A stretch of DNA of 64,000 nt from Branchiostoma floridae. Lineage: Eukaryota > Chordata > Leptocardii > Amphioxiformes > Branchiostomatidae. The notes beneath the pieces were generated by a model. That model was given only the letters and a program-made list of their open reading frames with translations, was not told the DNA's origin and did not search any database. The stretch is taken from assembly GCF_000003815.2 (NCBI RefSeq), contig NC_049987.1, positions 11,864,778 to 11,928,777 of the forward strand. Direction: 5' to 3'. The stretch's first letter is position 1; the number at the start of each line of letters is the position of its first letter. A program made the translations under genes and the position numbers. Of this stretch, positions 24,101 through 35,460 are shown piece by piece.

Positions 24101-25890
24101 CCGCCATATAGAAAAGCATGTTATATAAGCCTTCCCAAGCAGAGGTTGAGTCGCGTAGATATAGTAGTACTAGTAGTCGGAAAAATTACACTGGTGCTCC
24201 AACAGGAGCGACTCAACCTCTGCTTGGAGAGTAACATCCATTTAGAACTTGTTTTCTTTCTACGGTGGTATTATGACACCCGGTAGAATTATGATAGTTG
24301 GTGTTAGCTTTTAGCTCTCTGTGCTGGATTTTAGTCTTTTGGGGCTTATATTACAGTTTTGCTGGCCGTTTCTTTTTGTACTGGGTCGCTTGTGCAAAGG
24401 CTAATGTTAGATGTCGCTGCGCAGTGTTAAGAATTCGGTCTCACATAACAGTCATTTCGAAGGCCAATTGTACAGGAGTAGCAAGCAGGGATGCTGAAAA
24501 CGTAGCATGAAAATTCATCTGATTTGGTAAGTTGCTTTATGGAGCAAACTGTTCTTCAACTAAAGAACATATACTCTACTGAAGTTCTTACTTAATCGCT
24601 AAAGCATGTTAACTTTTTAAGAAGTTAGCATAATTAGGCATGGCCTTTTAATGCAGGTAGCCATGGTTACAACAACAGCTACCTTCCTATGAACCCCATC
24701 TTCGTCGCCCACGGACCAGCCTTCCGCACCAACCTCCTGTCTGAACCCTTCAATAACGTGGACATCTACCCGCTCATGTGCCACATCCTGGGCATCACAC
24801 CTCTGCCCAACAACGGCTCCATCGATAACACCGCCTCCATTGTGAAGAGGCAGAAGGGGTGGTGGTCTCCATCGCCGAGGTCAATGTCCGGCATTGGTAA
24901 GTCAGGAGCTCTATTACGGTACTAATCTCCAAGCAGATCCCACGGTGCCATAAGATAGTATCAAAGCTGGCCAAAGGGAGTCAGACGGGCACCGGAGCAT
25001 ACACTCTCCTAGGCCGGCATCACTCATCTGCCAGCTTTGATACTATCTTATGCCCACCGTAGGACCTGCTTGGAGATTACTCTATTACCAACTTATCTTC
25101 CAACTGTGATCTCAGCAACTGGATATTATTTTGGAACTGGTCGCCGTTTCCAAAATCATATCCAGTTGCTTGAGTACTAGTAACTGCTATTTGGCGTATC
25201 TTATTAGCCTCCATAGCAGGATGTCTAACCTTCACCAACGCCTCTCTGACGCTGTTCCTTGTTTGTATTTGACGCTTCAAGTATTTTATGCGGCTATATG
25301 ATTGTATACGGCTAATAATTTGAACGCAAATTATGTTTGAAAGTTGATAGTTGTTATCAATTATTATCAACTAAATCTTTACATTAGCCTCTGTGCATAT
25401 TCCATAAACATAAACTATTCCTTTTGAAATTGTCAGTTTCTGGTTCTTATGCTTCTAATTTGTGGTTTTGGATATTTATTTATTTTTGTTTACGTTTGTG
25501 CCGTTTTGTGTACTCATTTTGATTATTGCTCCCGTGCCATGCCCGTCTAAAAATTCCTACCAGGGAGGAAAAACATAGAATTAGGAAATTTGCAAAAATA
25601 AAACAAAGAATGGATAACGAAGTTGAAATTCTCTACTCTTAGACTAGTTGATCATGTTGTTTTGGTGTGTCCAATTTTTGCACCGATAGGTAACCGTAAG
25701 TTTTCCTTGACCCACAGCAGGTACCCTTGGCCTGTTGCTGATGTTGGTGGGCTGTATCGCCGGCTGTGGGTACTACTCACAGAAGAGAGAACAGACATCC
25801 GGCAGACACTTACAGTACTCCATCATCGGCTATGAGATGGAAGACTATAGCCTTGGAGAACCGTTAGTAGATAGTAAAAGAGAAGTGTAG
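21110..25890 (+). CDS. Ectonucleotide pyrophosphatase/phosphodiesterase, ENPP4/5-like
   Basis: Five exons: 21110-21290, 22768-23430, 23886-24071, 24657-24896, 25721-25890. They total 1440 bp (479 residues), all joined in phase 1. The protein opens with a signal peptide (FELVFVLLMLGG). The alkaline-phosphatase-like catalytic fold follows: metal-binding Asp in SFDGFRYDY, the nucleophile Thr in TFPNHFSLVTG, then TSDHGM in exon 2 and SHGYNN and AHGPAFRTN in exons 4, consistent with two-zinc coordination. Near the C-terminus is one hydrophobic segment (LGLLLMLVGCIAG) with a short cytoplasmic tail, as in ENPP4 and ENPP5, which are type I membrane proteins. It should cleave extracellular phosphodiester or pyrophosphate substrates, but the exact substrate cannot be read. 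The exon-5 acceptor is CAGCAG, so one-codon alternative splicing is possible. Confidence 0.9.
23653..23812. mobile_element. 160-bp inverted-repeat element with 9-bp flanking direct repeat (ENPP intron 2)
   Basis: The ends are TAGTCTCCTTCG and CGAAGGAGGCTA, extending as an imperfect inverted repeat through 'cttcgagcgggg' and 'ccccgctcgaag'. The 9-bp word AGCTGTTGT flanks both sides (23644-23652 and 23813-23821), as expected for a target-site duplication. It is a non-autonomous DNA element; a 9-bp duplication fits Mutator-like elements, but no transposase is present. Confidence 0.7.
24135..24227. repeat. Hairpin with 20-bp arms (ENPP intron 3)
   Basis: 'ccaagcagaggttgagtcgc' at 24135-24154 is exactly complementary to 24208-24227, with a 53-bp loop. 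It starts about 60 bp after the exon-3 donor. Confidence 0.7.
24918..25079. mobile_element. ~160-bp inverted-repeat element with 9-bp flanking direct repeat (ENPP intron 4)
   Basis: Arms of about 45 bp begin 'taatctccaagcag' and end 'ctgcttggagatta', with 'gatagtatcaaagctgg' and 'ccagctttgatactatc' inside. CTCTATTAC flanks both sides (24909-24917 and 25080-25088). The size and duplication length match the element in intron 2, though the sequence differs. Confidence 0.7.
25113..25235. repeat. Hairpin repeat related to 12086-12165
   Basis: 'gcaactggatattattttgg' and 'ccaaaatcatatccagttgc' form an inverted repeat. The tail 'cgtatcttatta' and 'ggatgtctaacctt' matches the copy in the amidase intron. 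Confidence 0.5.
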
Positions 25891-27295
25891 AAACATGTCG
25901 TATGAATTTTAGTGTTTATGACACCAAAGTACACCGTTCTCTTATTACATTCAATCAAACAATATCATTCATTGGATATGAACATTTCCGCTGAATGTAT
26001 ATTATATTCTGATATTACATGTATTGACCATCAAACCAAAATCATACCTCTAGCTCTTGATTCGTGTCGCCAGATGTTTGAACTAGTGAACACGGCAGCC
26101 GATTCGGAGCCTGGCACAGCGGCTTGAGGGAAGCTAAGCAAACAAACCACATGTCATGTTGTAATGTCTTGCAATTGCGTGTATTCAAGATGAATCATCA
26201 CTGTTTGCTTCTCAAACCAAAGTACCTTTTAGCGGTACTGAATCAACTGCCATGTTCACTGTGTGTGGCGTTGCGGAAAAGTATTTACCTGGCGACAAGA
26301 ACCAAGAGCTGTAAGTGTGATGATCTTGGATGGTTTGGTGTTCAACAACTTCAGAAGGTTGTTAACTTGGTGCAAATGTCAATGCTCATTGATTGATAAG
26401 GTTATTGTTGTAGACAGTCAGAAAATGTTGTATGTTTGTGTCAATGGCACTTTTTAAAAAGTACTTTACATATTGCGTATCTTATTTGTTCGAACTTCGG
26501 TTTCAACTAGATGTAGATCATTTTTCAAACTATAAAAGTGTGGAGGATTAGAGGTTGTAAAAGTACATTTAGAAATTCTTATTTGTAAAGGATTTTGACA
26601 GCGGGAGATAAAGGTTACATGCTGTAAACAAGGCATGGCATAGGAAATGTGCCACTCGTGCAAAGTCATATTCTTTGTAGATAAAAGTACAAAAACTTTA
26701 CGAGATTTATAAGTTATCGCCCAACCGCCCAGCATTATGAATAATATGTTTTTGTCACATCTAAGACATCAGTTCTGAATTTGGCTGAATTTGGTTATGT
26801 TGTCTGTAATGATGTAACCTTCATTCCTGGTATTGCATAATGAAAATATCAGTCTTTAGAAGTAGGCTTAGTCGACGAAGAGCCGAGCTGTTGCACTATC
26901 CTGGTGTCAGGACACGACCTACCGTCTCTCTTCAACTCATGAACACACCAGACACAACTGGACTGAAACACTTCATTTTATTATCTTCATATTCCAAGAT
27001 ACATTCAGCCACTGCATATGGAGATCTTTCTATGACTCTCTTAAACCTATAAACACAATGTGTCATTGCTGGAAATATCAAAAATCTTTCACAATGATTT
27101 GAAAGAATTCACCTTTTAGGGAATCAATTTTGTTGACGCATTGATACATCTATGTGTGTATTACATGTACTTTCTGACATTGCATGTAAGTTCATGTACT
27201 TTCATAGAATTGTAATCACAAAACGAGCTTTGTAAGAATTAATTGCGGTTTTAGCACAAGAAAAAGAAACGGTATGCGCGTAGGAGGAGGTTCTG
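25891..27295. other. Intergenic region between ENPP and gene C
   Basis: ENPP 3' flank on the left and gene C 3' flank on the right; the two genes converge. No coding sequence, RNA gene or clear repeat is supported here. Confidence 0.4.
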
Positions 27296-30200
27296 CTACT
27301 TCGTGCAGACGACACAGGTGAGCTCCCTCCCTTCCACGTAGTTAGGACACGGCAGGGACCCACAGCGGGCTTCCACGGGGTACATCAGCGCCCCGTTATG
27401 GTTGGCGTGTCCGCCCTGTACGGCCTCAGGCTGTTCATCCACACAGACAAAATCTTTAGCACCGGGGTGGTTGTAGTAACCAGCCATGAGGTACCCATCG
27501 TACTCCTGGGTCCAGCCGGTGGGGCAGGTGTTACGGGCGGGGATCATCAACTTACTGCCGCGGGTTGGCACGTAGCAGACCGCACACGGGACGTTGTCGT
27601 CGTGAAGGGATCTGGAGCCGAATGGGTAGTTTGTGCTCAATTCGTACTCTGCTCCGTACATAAAGCTTTCGACCCTTGGACTCCATCTTGGTACCTCCCC
27701 CACTGTGGGTTGGTGGGCAGACACTGGTAGTTGGTCCCGCCACCTGGATGACTGTATGCTGTACCGCCTGCCACACCTGAGATCAGTTACAAGATGACCC
27801 AGACGTTTGAGCATACAAGTCTAGTCAAGTCTTTTGTCAATATTGCTCATTGAATACCACCTAAAGAGTTTACTTGTGGACTGTGGTACAGCTAATAGAT
27901 TATGACACCAAAGCTAAACAAATGCCGTTTGTATTCCACAAAACATACAGTACATATGTAAATCTTACCCGAATACACCAGCTCTGCTCCGCTGTTACCA
28001 GCACAAGTCTTCCTCCCCCATCGGGTGTACACACTTCCTCCTGGAGAAATTGATTATAAAAAAGGCGTTACTTGCAGTTTCTAATAATATTACATCTACA
28101 TGAATTGCGACGTTCCTACGTGGAACTAAGTAGCCAAAACATGAAAGTAGTTTTGATGAATGCATGATTTAAACTAGAAAGGCCGACATTTGCTTGGGTG
28201 CAAATACAGCATATTTCAGCCATACCCATTCCCACGCAACATTGGACTGTTCCAAGTCACCCCTGCGCAAAAATGCAATATTTAATGTAAGTTATCCCCA
28301 AAAGAGAACTAATATTGTGAATTGATTCCATGTCAAAACAGAGCTTGCCCAATATGCCCCGGGCCCATATGGAAGAATATAATCTTCCACAGGAGCGCCT
28401 ATGCATAACTGATTGGTTTTTAGAATTGCGGCAGCTCCTATTTTTCCGAGAGTGAAAAAAAAACGCATCTTCCATTCAGAAGATTTTCGTCATGAAATTA
28501 CATGACGCCATTCAACAATTTCCACTTCGATAACTAGGTCTAAGTACCGTCATAATCTCCTTGTGATGTGGGTGCATTTATTATTGCAGTGAACTTTTTT
28601 TTAAGCAAGTAGGGCATACGTTTTAATAATTGTCAGGTGCAGGTACTGTGTAGTAGGAGTGTTGTTGTTTTTTTTCAAGCTAAAAACTTCAATCTTCTTC
28701 TTGTTTTGTATGAGCCATTACATAAACGGAGACGTCTCGAAATTTTACAAGAATTTTACCACCCTGTCGCTTCATTTCTTTTCTGAAAAATCCCAGGACG
28801 AACAAGTTAACTTGATTTGGCTTTATCTATATATTTCATTTTCCTTCGAATTCTTTGTTAAGTATATGCCCCTGCATACCACTGTTAAATTGTTTTACTT
28901 TGTATGCAATCAGCCATCGGACGTAATCTTGTCTGAGTGTTATAATTTCCTGCTCGTAGCGTGCGAGACCTGGAGGATAGGTGTTTCTACTTTGTTCGGG
29001 GGTTTCTTTTCGGAGGTCAGTGGTGATACTCTGGTATTGAGAGTGTTTTATTGGGCTCAAACTCTGGCAGTTTAAAGTTACTTACAATTTGAATGTACAA
29101 AGTTTACGTCAAAAAAGAACAACAACAACACTAGAAGTACCTACATTTGTTCGGGGAAAAATACATGCATTCTCGCCACTGTCAAACTTACGTATCAAAA
29201 CTAAACGCAAGCCGTCCAATTTTCCCTGTCCAAATCTGCCGAAAATGATTGATAGTGCCATGCGGAATGTTGGTAAATTCATCGACACTAACGTTCAATG
29301 CACGCGTACCGTCCGCTACCGCTCAAATGACCCTGTCTGAACTCCAAATCCTCGCAAACTACAATTTCAAACCCGGCAAAGGGGACCATATGGCCACTGT
29401 AAGGCTGTAATATGCATCTGTTTGTGTATATACGGGATTGCAAGGCCCCGCTTATGAATATTAACTAGCATTCGCCTTTCTCGTCGCTGATTGGCTGGCG
29501 TCCATAAAGTAATTATCTCTCGCTCTCCCCAGACCGCTGGCACCTGGCACGTGTGGGCTCTGGGGTCACTGGAGTTCACGGCAGGAAGCCGAAAGAAAAC
29601 CAATTTCCCCTCAGAAAAGCGCTGAAATTAAGCATTTTAAAGTAGTTTATGCCCAAAATTTTACTTGGATCATTTTACCAACTATCTAATGCCTATCTAC
29701 ACCAAATTTAAGGTCATTCCATTGTAATTCAAGGGAACAGGGGGCCACAATATACCGTTTTGGTCAAAACATGACCTTTAAACTTCAATAAAATCATTTT
29801 AGAGGCAGATATAAAAAAAATGAGAAAACAGCACCTCGGTATTGACCCACTCTACCCTTGTGCCAAATTCCAGGTCATTCGGTCACGGAACGACGGAGAT
29901 GAATCGCTTTGAAGATTTGACAGGAGAAAGAAAGAAAGAAAGAAAGAAAGAAACATTACGAATACAATATATTTCACCATACCATATATGGTATGGCTGA
30001 AATATAAAAAGTGTAAGATGTTGTCACCGTCTCTTCCCGGTGGCCCCGTGTCTCCCTTGTTCCCGGCTGGACCCTGACATAGTGACAAAAGTAAAACCTT
30101 GCTTTACTTTGTTTGCAATTAGCCGTCGGCCATGAACTTGCACTTTAAAATCATTATATTTCAGCCATACATAGTATGGTGAAATATATTGTATTCGTAA

Positions 30201-33200
30201 TGTTTCTTTCTTCTTTCTTTCTCCTGTCAAATCTTCAAAGTGATTCATCTCCGCCGTTCCTGGACCGAATGACCTGAAATTTGGCACAGGGGTAGAATGG
30301 GCCAATACCTTGATCCTTTTTTCTCAGTTTTTTCATATCTGCCTCTAAAATGATTTTATTGAGATTTTTTGGTCAATTATAGACCAAAACTGTATATTTT
30401 GGCCCCTGTACCCTGGTATTACAACCAAATGAGCTGAAATTTGACAGAGATGTGCCTTGATAATGCTTCCATATAAATTCGATAACACTTTTGGTGTACA
30501 GTACAACAAAATGCTTATTTTTGCGATTTTTTGACCAATTTTTGACCAAAAAAGGACACTTTTGGCCCCTGTACCCTGGTATCACAACCAAATGAGCTGA
30601 AATTTGACAGAGATGTGCCTTGATAATCCCTTCATATAAATTCAATAACACTTTTGGTGTACAGTGCAACAAAATGCTTATTTTTGCGATTTTTGGCCAA
30701 TTTTTGACCAAAAAAGGACACTTTTGGCTCCTGTACCCTGGTATTACAATTAAATGACCTGAAATTTGGTATAGATAGGCATTAGATACTTGGTAACAAG
30801 ATTCAAGTAAAATTTTTGACATAAACAACTTTAAAATGATTAATTTTGGCACTTTTCTGAGGGGAAATTTGTTTTCTTTTGGCCTCCTGACGTGACCTTC
30901 CGTGACCCCGCACAGAGCCACACCTGTGCGCGTCAGCCGGAGAGTTAATTGAATCAAAGACCTAGCCAATCAGCGAAGAGGAGGCCAAAGGCTAATTAAT
31001 ATTCATAAGCGGGGCCTCATGATCCCGTATATAGCAGTGTTCCCGCCAGGGGGAGCGAAGCCTGCCTAAGGCTCTCGCATTTTAGACTATTCAGAAGGCT
31101 TTATATTGTATCAGTTCTTAGGGGCATATCTATGATAATCGCAGCAGTCACTTAACTTCTCTTCAGGAGTTTAGCGTAACACTATTTCAGGTCAAACCGT
31201 CAAAGGCAACTAAAACAAACTTTAACGTTACTGAGTTCAACAGTACTTATAACTTGTTATCCGAAGTTGAAATGCTAGCGATGGTATTTTCGCTGCGCTG
31301 TTAGCTCCGTGCGACTGTTGTTGACGGTCTTATAACGGTATATTTTGCACCCCTGTACCCTGGTATGAGTAACATTTGGTATAGATAGGCATAAGATAGT
31401 TGGTAAAATGATCCAAGTAAAATTTTTGGCATAAAGTACTGTAAAAGGCTTAATTACAGCACTTTTTGTAGGGGAAATTGGTTTTCTTTCGTTCTCCATG
31501 CCATGACCTTTCGGACGTTCACCCCACAGAGCCGACATCTGCACCTGCGTCTAGCCGGCAGGAAGAGTTAATTCAATTAATGGTTCAGCCAATCAGCGAA
31601 GAGGAAAGCGAAGGCTAATTAATATTCATAAGCGGGACCACAGAATACGTTAACTTGAAGACTCAGGCCGTACAGACTTCTCGCCAGGATTTTTTCAAAG
31701 CGTCGGACAGGGGTCCGGGGGCCACCGAATGTCCCTGGCGGGGTCCAGGGGCAGGGCCACTGTGGGGGGGACCCAGGTGGGCGAAGCCCCCCCCGGAAGC
31801 TCTTGCATTTTAGACTATTGAGAAGGCTTCTTTTATCAGTTTTTTTAGGGCCATATCTACGATAATCGTAGCAGTCACTTACTTCTCTTTAGCAGTTTGA
31901 CTTTAAAATATTTCGGGTCAAAGCTTCAAAGACAACTAAAACCTCATAAACAACAAACTTTACTTAGCTCAACAGTATACAAAAATATTGTACGGGTTGC
32001 CATCCTTAGTTGAAGCGCTTATTTATAGCGCTAGTATCTTCGCTGCGCCGTTAGCCGCCATGCGACTTTTGTTGACGGTCTGATATCCCTACGTCGCCGC
32101 CTCGCTGATATTCCCACGGACATGTTTCAAGAAAAATACCCAGCAAAAAACGCTGTTCTACGTCAAATTCTATTCTATAAAACATGTGGGACTCAGTGTT
32201 ACAGTCTAGATATTTTGTAGAAGCTCCGCTGTAGGAAAGAAGGTCCAAGCAATGTAAAACATCACGTAGCATGAAGTTCGCTGTCAACTGGCACACAGCA
32301 CATGACTGTTTGAAACTCTAAGTCTAATCAACAGCCGTGTTTGATTGATAGCCGGCGGTCCTTTGATGAAGTCGGCGAAAGGTGCGTTAGTTAGAAAATC
32401 TGCGTTTAGTTTTGATACGTAATTATAAGTTAGACAGTGGCGAGAATGATTATTTTCTCATCAATATTTCTCTTCAGAATTATTTGAACTTAATTGTACA
32501 TCTAAACAATTGGCTTACCTGTGCAATGTTTATATGATTAATGATCAGTGTACTGAAATCATGTGTAACGTATGGCTCCTAGTCAATAGATCAGCATTTT
32601 TCTCTATAGTGACCACCTGTCTATAGGGGCCACATTTCTATCACTGGACTGGAACTTGCGAAATTAAAAACTGCTGTATTTTCTCCAGAGCAAATGTATG
32701 TGTTCCTAGTGCTGTTGTTGTTTGACATAAACTTTGAACATTTAAATTGTAAGTAACTTTAAACTGCCAGAGTTTCAGCCCAATAAAACACTCTCAGCGC
32801 CAGGGTATGAACAGACTGACCAGACAGACGAAAATAAATCCTCGAACAAGGTTCAATCGTATCTTCCGGGTCTGGCAGGACTGAGTTGTTAAACTAAAAT
32901 AAGAATAGGCTCGATGGCTGATTGCATACAAAGTAAAACAGTTTAACAGTTTTACAGCTTGAAGAAAACAAACGCTCCTACAGTACCTGCACCTGCTTGA
33001 TAATTATTAAATCGTATGCCCTACTTGAATAAAAAAAGTTCACTGCAATAATAAATGTACCCACATCACAAGGAGCTTATACTTTTTTAAACTTACACCT
33101 AGTTGTCGTACTGAAAATTGTTAATGACATTACATGAAGTCATTCAACAATTTTCAGTCATGATGAAAATTTTCTGAATGGAAGGTGTGATTATCGTCAT

Positions 33201-35097
33201 TTTCTGAAAAATAGAAGCAAGCTCTGTCTTTACCTGGAATCAATTCACAATACCAGTCCACTTTGGGGGATAATGTACTGTTAAGAGGATGTTCCATTTT
33301 TGCGCAGGGGTGATTTGGAACAGTCCAATGTTGCGTGGGAAGGGGTATGGCTGAAATATGCTGTATTTGCTCTTAAGCAAATGTCGGCCTTTCTAGTTAT
33401 TATTATCATCATCATCATCATTATTATCATTATAACGATGACACCATTTTCAATGTGAAAGCTGGAAAAGTTCCGTACCTGTAGGCCGACAGGCCCGGTC
33501 GGTCCGGCAGGGCCTTGGACTCCGTCCCGTCCGTCCCGTCCCGCGGGACCAGGCGGTCCCTGTGGGCAACCTGCAGGGTACAAGATCCATGGGTTGTAAG
33601 TTGTAACTATTTCTTGACACAGAAGAGATGTGTCCTACAGCATCTTGATCAAAATGAACGTGGAGTTTCATCACCATTGTTCCATATTCAACAGTTGCCA
33701 TATTTTGTGATGTATTTACCAATTACATGTATGATCTTAGTACTTTTCTTTTTGCAAACACATGCACATAGCAACCAATCCCTTCTGATATTTCATGTAT
33801 TGCCCCTATTGTTGTGTTCCACAAATTCTAAAGACCATGCATAAATATGATTTAAGCCACCACAAACCTTTGTATTCATTAATAGTAAGTTCTTGTATCT
33901 ATTGACTACTCATGGTAATCAAGATATACAGGACACAGAATGGGTACACGGGAAATTCCAGAAAGGAAACCTTGTTTGTATGTATATGTGTAATCCTGTT
34001 TGATTTTTTTCATTGCAAATCAGACCTGGTACAAAATGCAGACCTCATTTTATTCAATCTGCTAGAGAACAATAAAAACGTAGTTAACAATGAAAACGTA
34101 CTCCCTCCCTGTCTCTTCACTCGCACGGAACCATGGTCCCTGTCGTCAGGCGTCATCAAACCGTCGTTCTGTTCAAATAGTGACAGAAAAGAAACATCAT
34201 GATCAGTGTCCTGAGTCCTGACACTTAAGAGTACGGTTATGATAAATATAGTCGTGTACGTGCGATGGAAAGGGTCTGGACCGACACTATTCAATAGTTC
34301 ACGTTTGGTGTTGAACTAGGGACAGAAGGGGCAGGCGTTACGCATTACACAATGACATGTACTACAAAAGATCAAGGGGCGTTACAGTAAAGCAAACTGA
34401 ATGGAATGGAGCTAAAAACTACAGTCACAGTCGAGTGTATTGGTCAATCAACATTGTCAGTTATTTTAGCCTAGCTGTTCAAGGTGTGTCAGGCCAGTGA
34501 GAATCAAGATGAAAAGATCTATGTAGCAAGTTAAGTTACTTTGATCATCAGTACCGGTAATTATTGGCACCACGTCCCGTTAGTAGTAGCGGGGAGGCGA
34601 CAATTTACATCCTACTACATCTCCCCGTCGAGTAGCGAATGCCGACCAAAATATGAAAATAGTAGGTTAAATAGAACTACAAGGAAGTACTCACCTCAGA
34701 CAAATCGGCGGCCTGGTCCTCACCAGGGAAGCCATGGAGGTTTCAGTCGAGTTGAAAGTTCAAAAATACTAAAACAGTAGTTGGTGTGGGATAATTGGTG
34801 TGGGAACTGAGCATATAAGGGCGCACTCACCTCAGACAGATCGACGGCCTGGTCCTCGCCAGCGAAGCCAGCTAAGAGGTTTTCCAGGACGGCAAGGCGC
34901 TCTCTAGCAGCGGTCAGCTCCTGCTTCACACCTGTCAGCTCCTGCTGCATGTTGTGCACCACCACCACCCCCGTCAGCACGCTGATCCCGCACACCAGGG
35001 CGGCCAGGACGCCGACCAGCGGCCCGACCAACACGGGGAGACGGTCCCGACGGGTCGGTCCACCGGACAGGAACGGACTCTGCTTCTCTGCGGTCAT
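27296..35097 (-). CDS. Gene C: type II membrane collagen, frameshifted in its last exon
   Basis: Six exons on the minus strand: 35097-34831, 34168-34102, 33570-33479, 30073-30028, 28040-27969, 27776-27296. Exon 1 gives MTAEKQSPF, the basic RRDR, a membrane segment at about residues 22-47 and a short coiled coil (QQELTGVKQELTAARERL). Exon 2 has RVKR followed by Q (residues 105-108). Exons 3-4 are Gly-X-Y. Exon 5 is the [10 protein letters not shown] exon. The final exon is 481 bp where A, B, D, E and F have 482. A base is missing near 27661-27668: the copies encode KAFMYG or KAYMYG, but here the reading frame shifts just before MYG. With that base restored the length would be 341 residues. This is a young pseudogene, a loss-of-function allele or a sequence error. 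The 3.4-kb third intron is full of repeats. Confidence 0.75.
29440..29640 (-). repeat. Copy 1 of a ~180-bp repeat ending in AT-rich 'taatattcataagcggg'
   Basis: Reverse-oriented relative to the copies at 30845-31025 and 31450-31645. All share 'aggggaaat', 'ttttctttc/tgg', 'gctgattggct' or its equivalent and 'attcataagcggg'. This is part of the large inverted-repeat complex. Confidence 0.55.
29840..30330. repeat. Inverted repeat flanking collagen exon 4 of gene C
   Basis: 'tgaagatttgacaggagaaa' (29910) with (AAAG)n and 'caccatacc' is matched in reverse by 'catagtatggtgaaatatat' (30173), (TTTC)n and 'ctcctgtcaaatcttcaaag' (30220). The spacer between the arms, about 30010-30150, contains the exon. 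Confidence 0.65.
29931..29953 (+). repeat. (AAAG)n microsatellite
   Basis: About six AAAG/GAAA units form part of the left arm of the inverted repeat around exon 4 of gene C. Confidence 0.7.
30395..30880. repeat. ~162-bp tandem repeat, about three units
   Basis: The phrase 'cctgtaccctggtat' recurs at about 30407, 30569 and 30731, a 162-bp period. Each is followed by 'gaaatttg' and (in the first two units) by 'cacttttggtgtacag'. A further diverged copy begins near 31345. The 198-codon open frame on the minus strand here is made entirely of this repeat and is not taken as a gene. Confidence 0.65.
30845..31025 (+). repeat. Copy 2 of the 'attcataagcggg' repeat
   Basis: Similar in order to 31450-31645 and inverted relative to 29440-29640. 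It ends 'ctaattaatattcataagcg'. Confidence 0.55.
31450..31645 (+). repeat. Copy 3 of the 'attcataagcggg' repeat
   Basis: It contains 'aggggaaattggttttcttt', 'agccaatcagcgaagagga' and 'ctaattaatattcataagcg'. It shares order and wording with copy 2. Confidence 0.55.
34687..34740 (-). pseudogene. Duplicated 3' end of a gene C-type exon 1
   Basis: Just downstream of gene C exon 1, a second copy of its last ~50 bases, with the splice donor, reads GEDQAADLSE then GTGAGT. It matches GEDQAVDLSE of exon 1 (34831-34890). No acceptor was recognised before it. It is probably a scrap of a duplicated exon, though it would be a usable donor. Confidence 0.5.
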
Positions 35098-35460
35098 GTT
35101 TCTTACTTTCTGTGCTGCAAATACTTTATCCAAGACAACTTTATCAAAACTGCAGTATGTTCAACCGCTCTGATAGTTGCCACTGTATACTAGTACTCTC
35201 TCACAAGGAAGTAAACTGTCGAGAAAAATAGCGAGGACCAAGTTTTCTCCTGGCCTTGCCTACCATACTTGGTTCTCATTGGTTCATTGTGTTTACTTCG
35301 TGTATTTACTAAGTTGATATGTTTACACACTTTACACAAGCTTTTCTATAAGAAAATGAGAAAACGACATTGGAAAAATATGTACATTTGACGTCACCAT
35401 CACGCCTTTTCGCTGGTCAGAAATTTTCCACGCGTCATGATTGATAACCTACCTTCACCA
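35098..35460 (-). promoter_or_regulatory. 5' flank of gene C, conserved upstream of D and E
   Basis: Shares ordered blocks with 39360-39740 and 54407-54770: 'ctcacaaggaa', 'gaccaagt', 'ttggttctcattg', 'gatatgtttac', 'acgtca', 'ggtcagaaat' and 'ttccacg'. The ATTGG (reverse CCAAT) and ACGTCA (CRE-like) words are candidate binding sites. Conservation between otherwise diverged flanks suggests the proximal promoter, or simply recent duplication. Confidence 0.5.

Larger units (their letters stand above)
28165..33390. repeat. Large nested inverted-repeat complex in gene C introns
   Basis: The left side (from about 28165, 'actagaaaggccgacatttg') reads as the reverse complement of the right side (to about 33390). 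The match continues with interruptions for over 1 kb on each side: about 28165-29200 pairs with about 32400-33390. Examples are 'ccacgcaacattggactgtt' at 28232 against its complement near 33320, and 'gagtgttttattgggct' at 29040 against its complement near 32780. Inside are further repeats. Gene C's 46-bp collagen exon (30028-30073) sits near the centre. No transposase or reverse transcriptase was recognised. Confidence 0.7.

Noticed and set aside
30373-30969. 198-codon minus-strand open frame
   Set aside because: It consists of the ~162-bp tandem repeat and flanking repeat sequence; the predicted protein only reflects the repeat.
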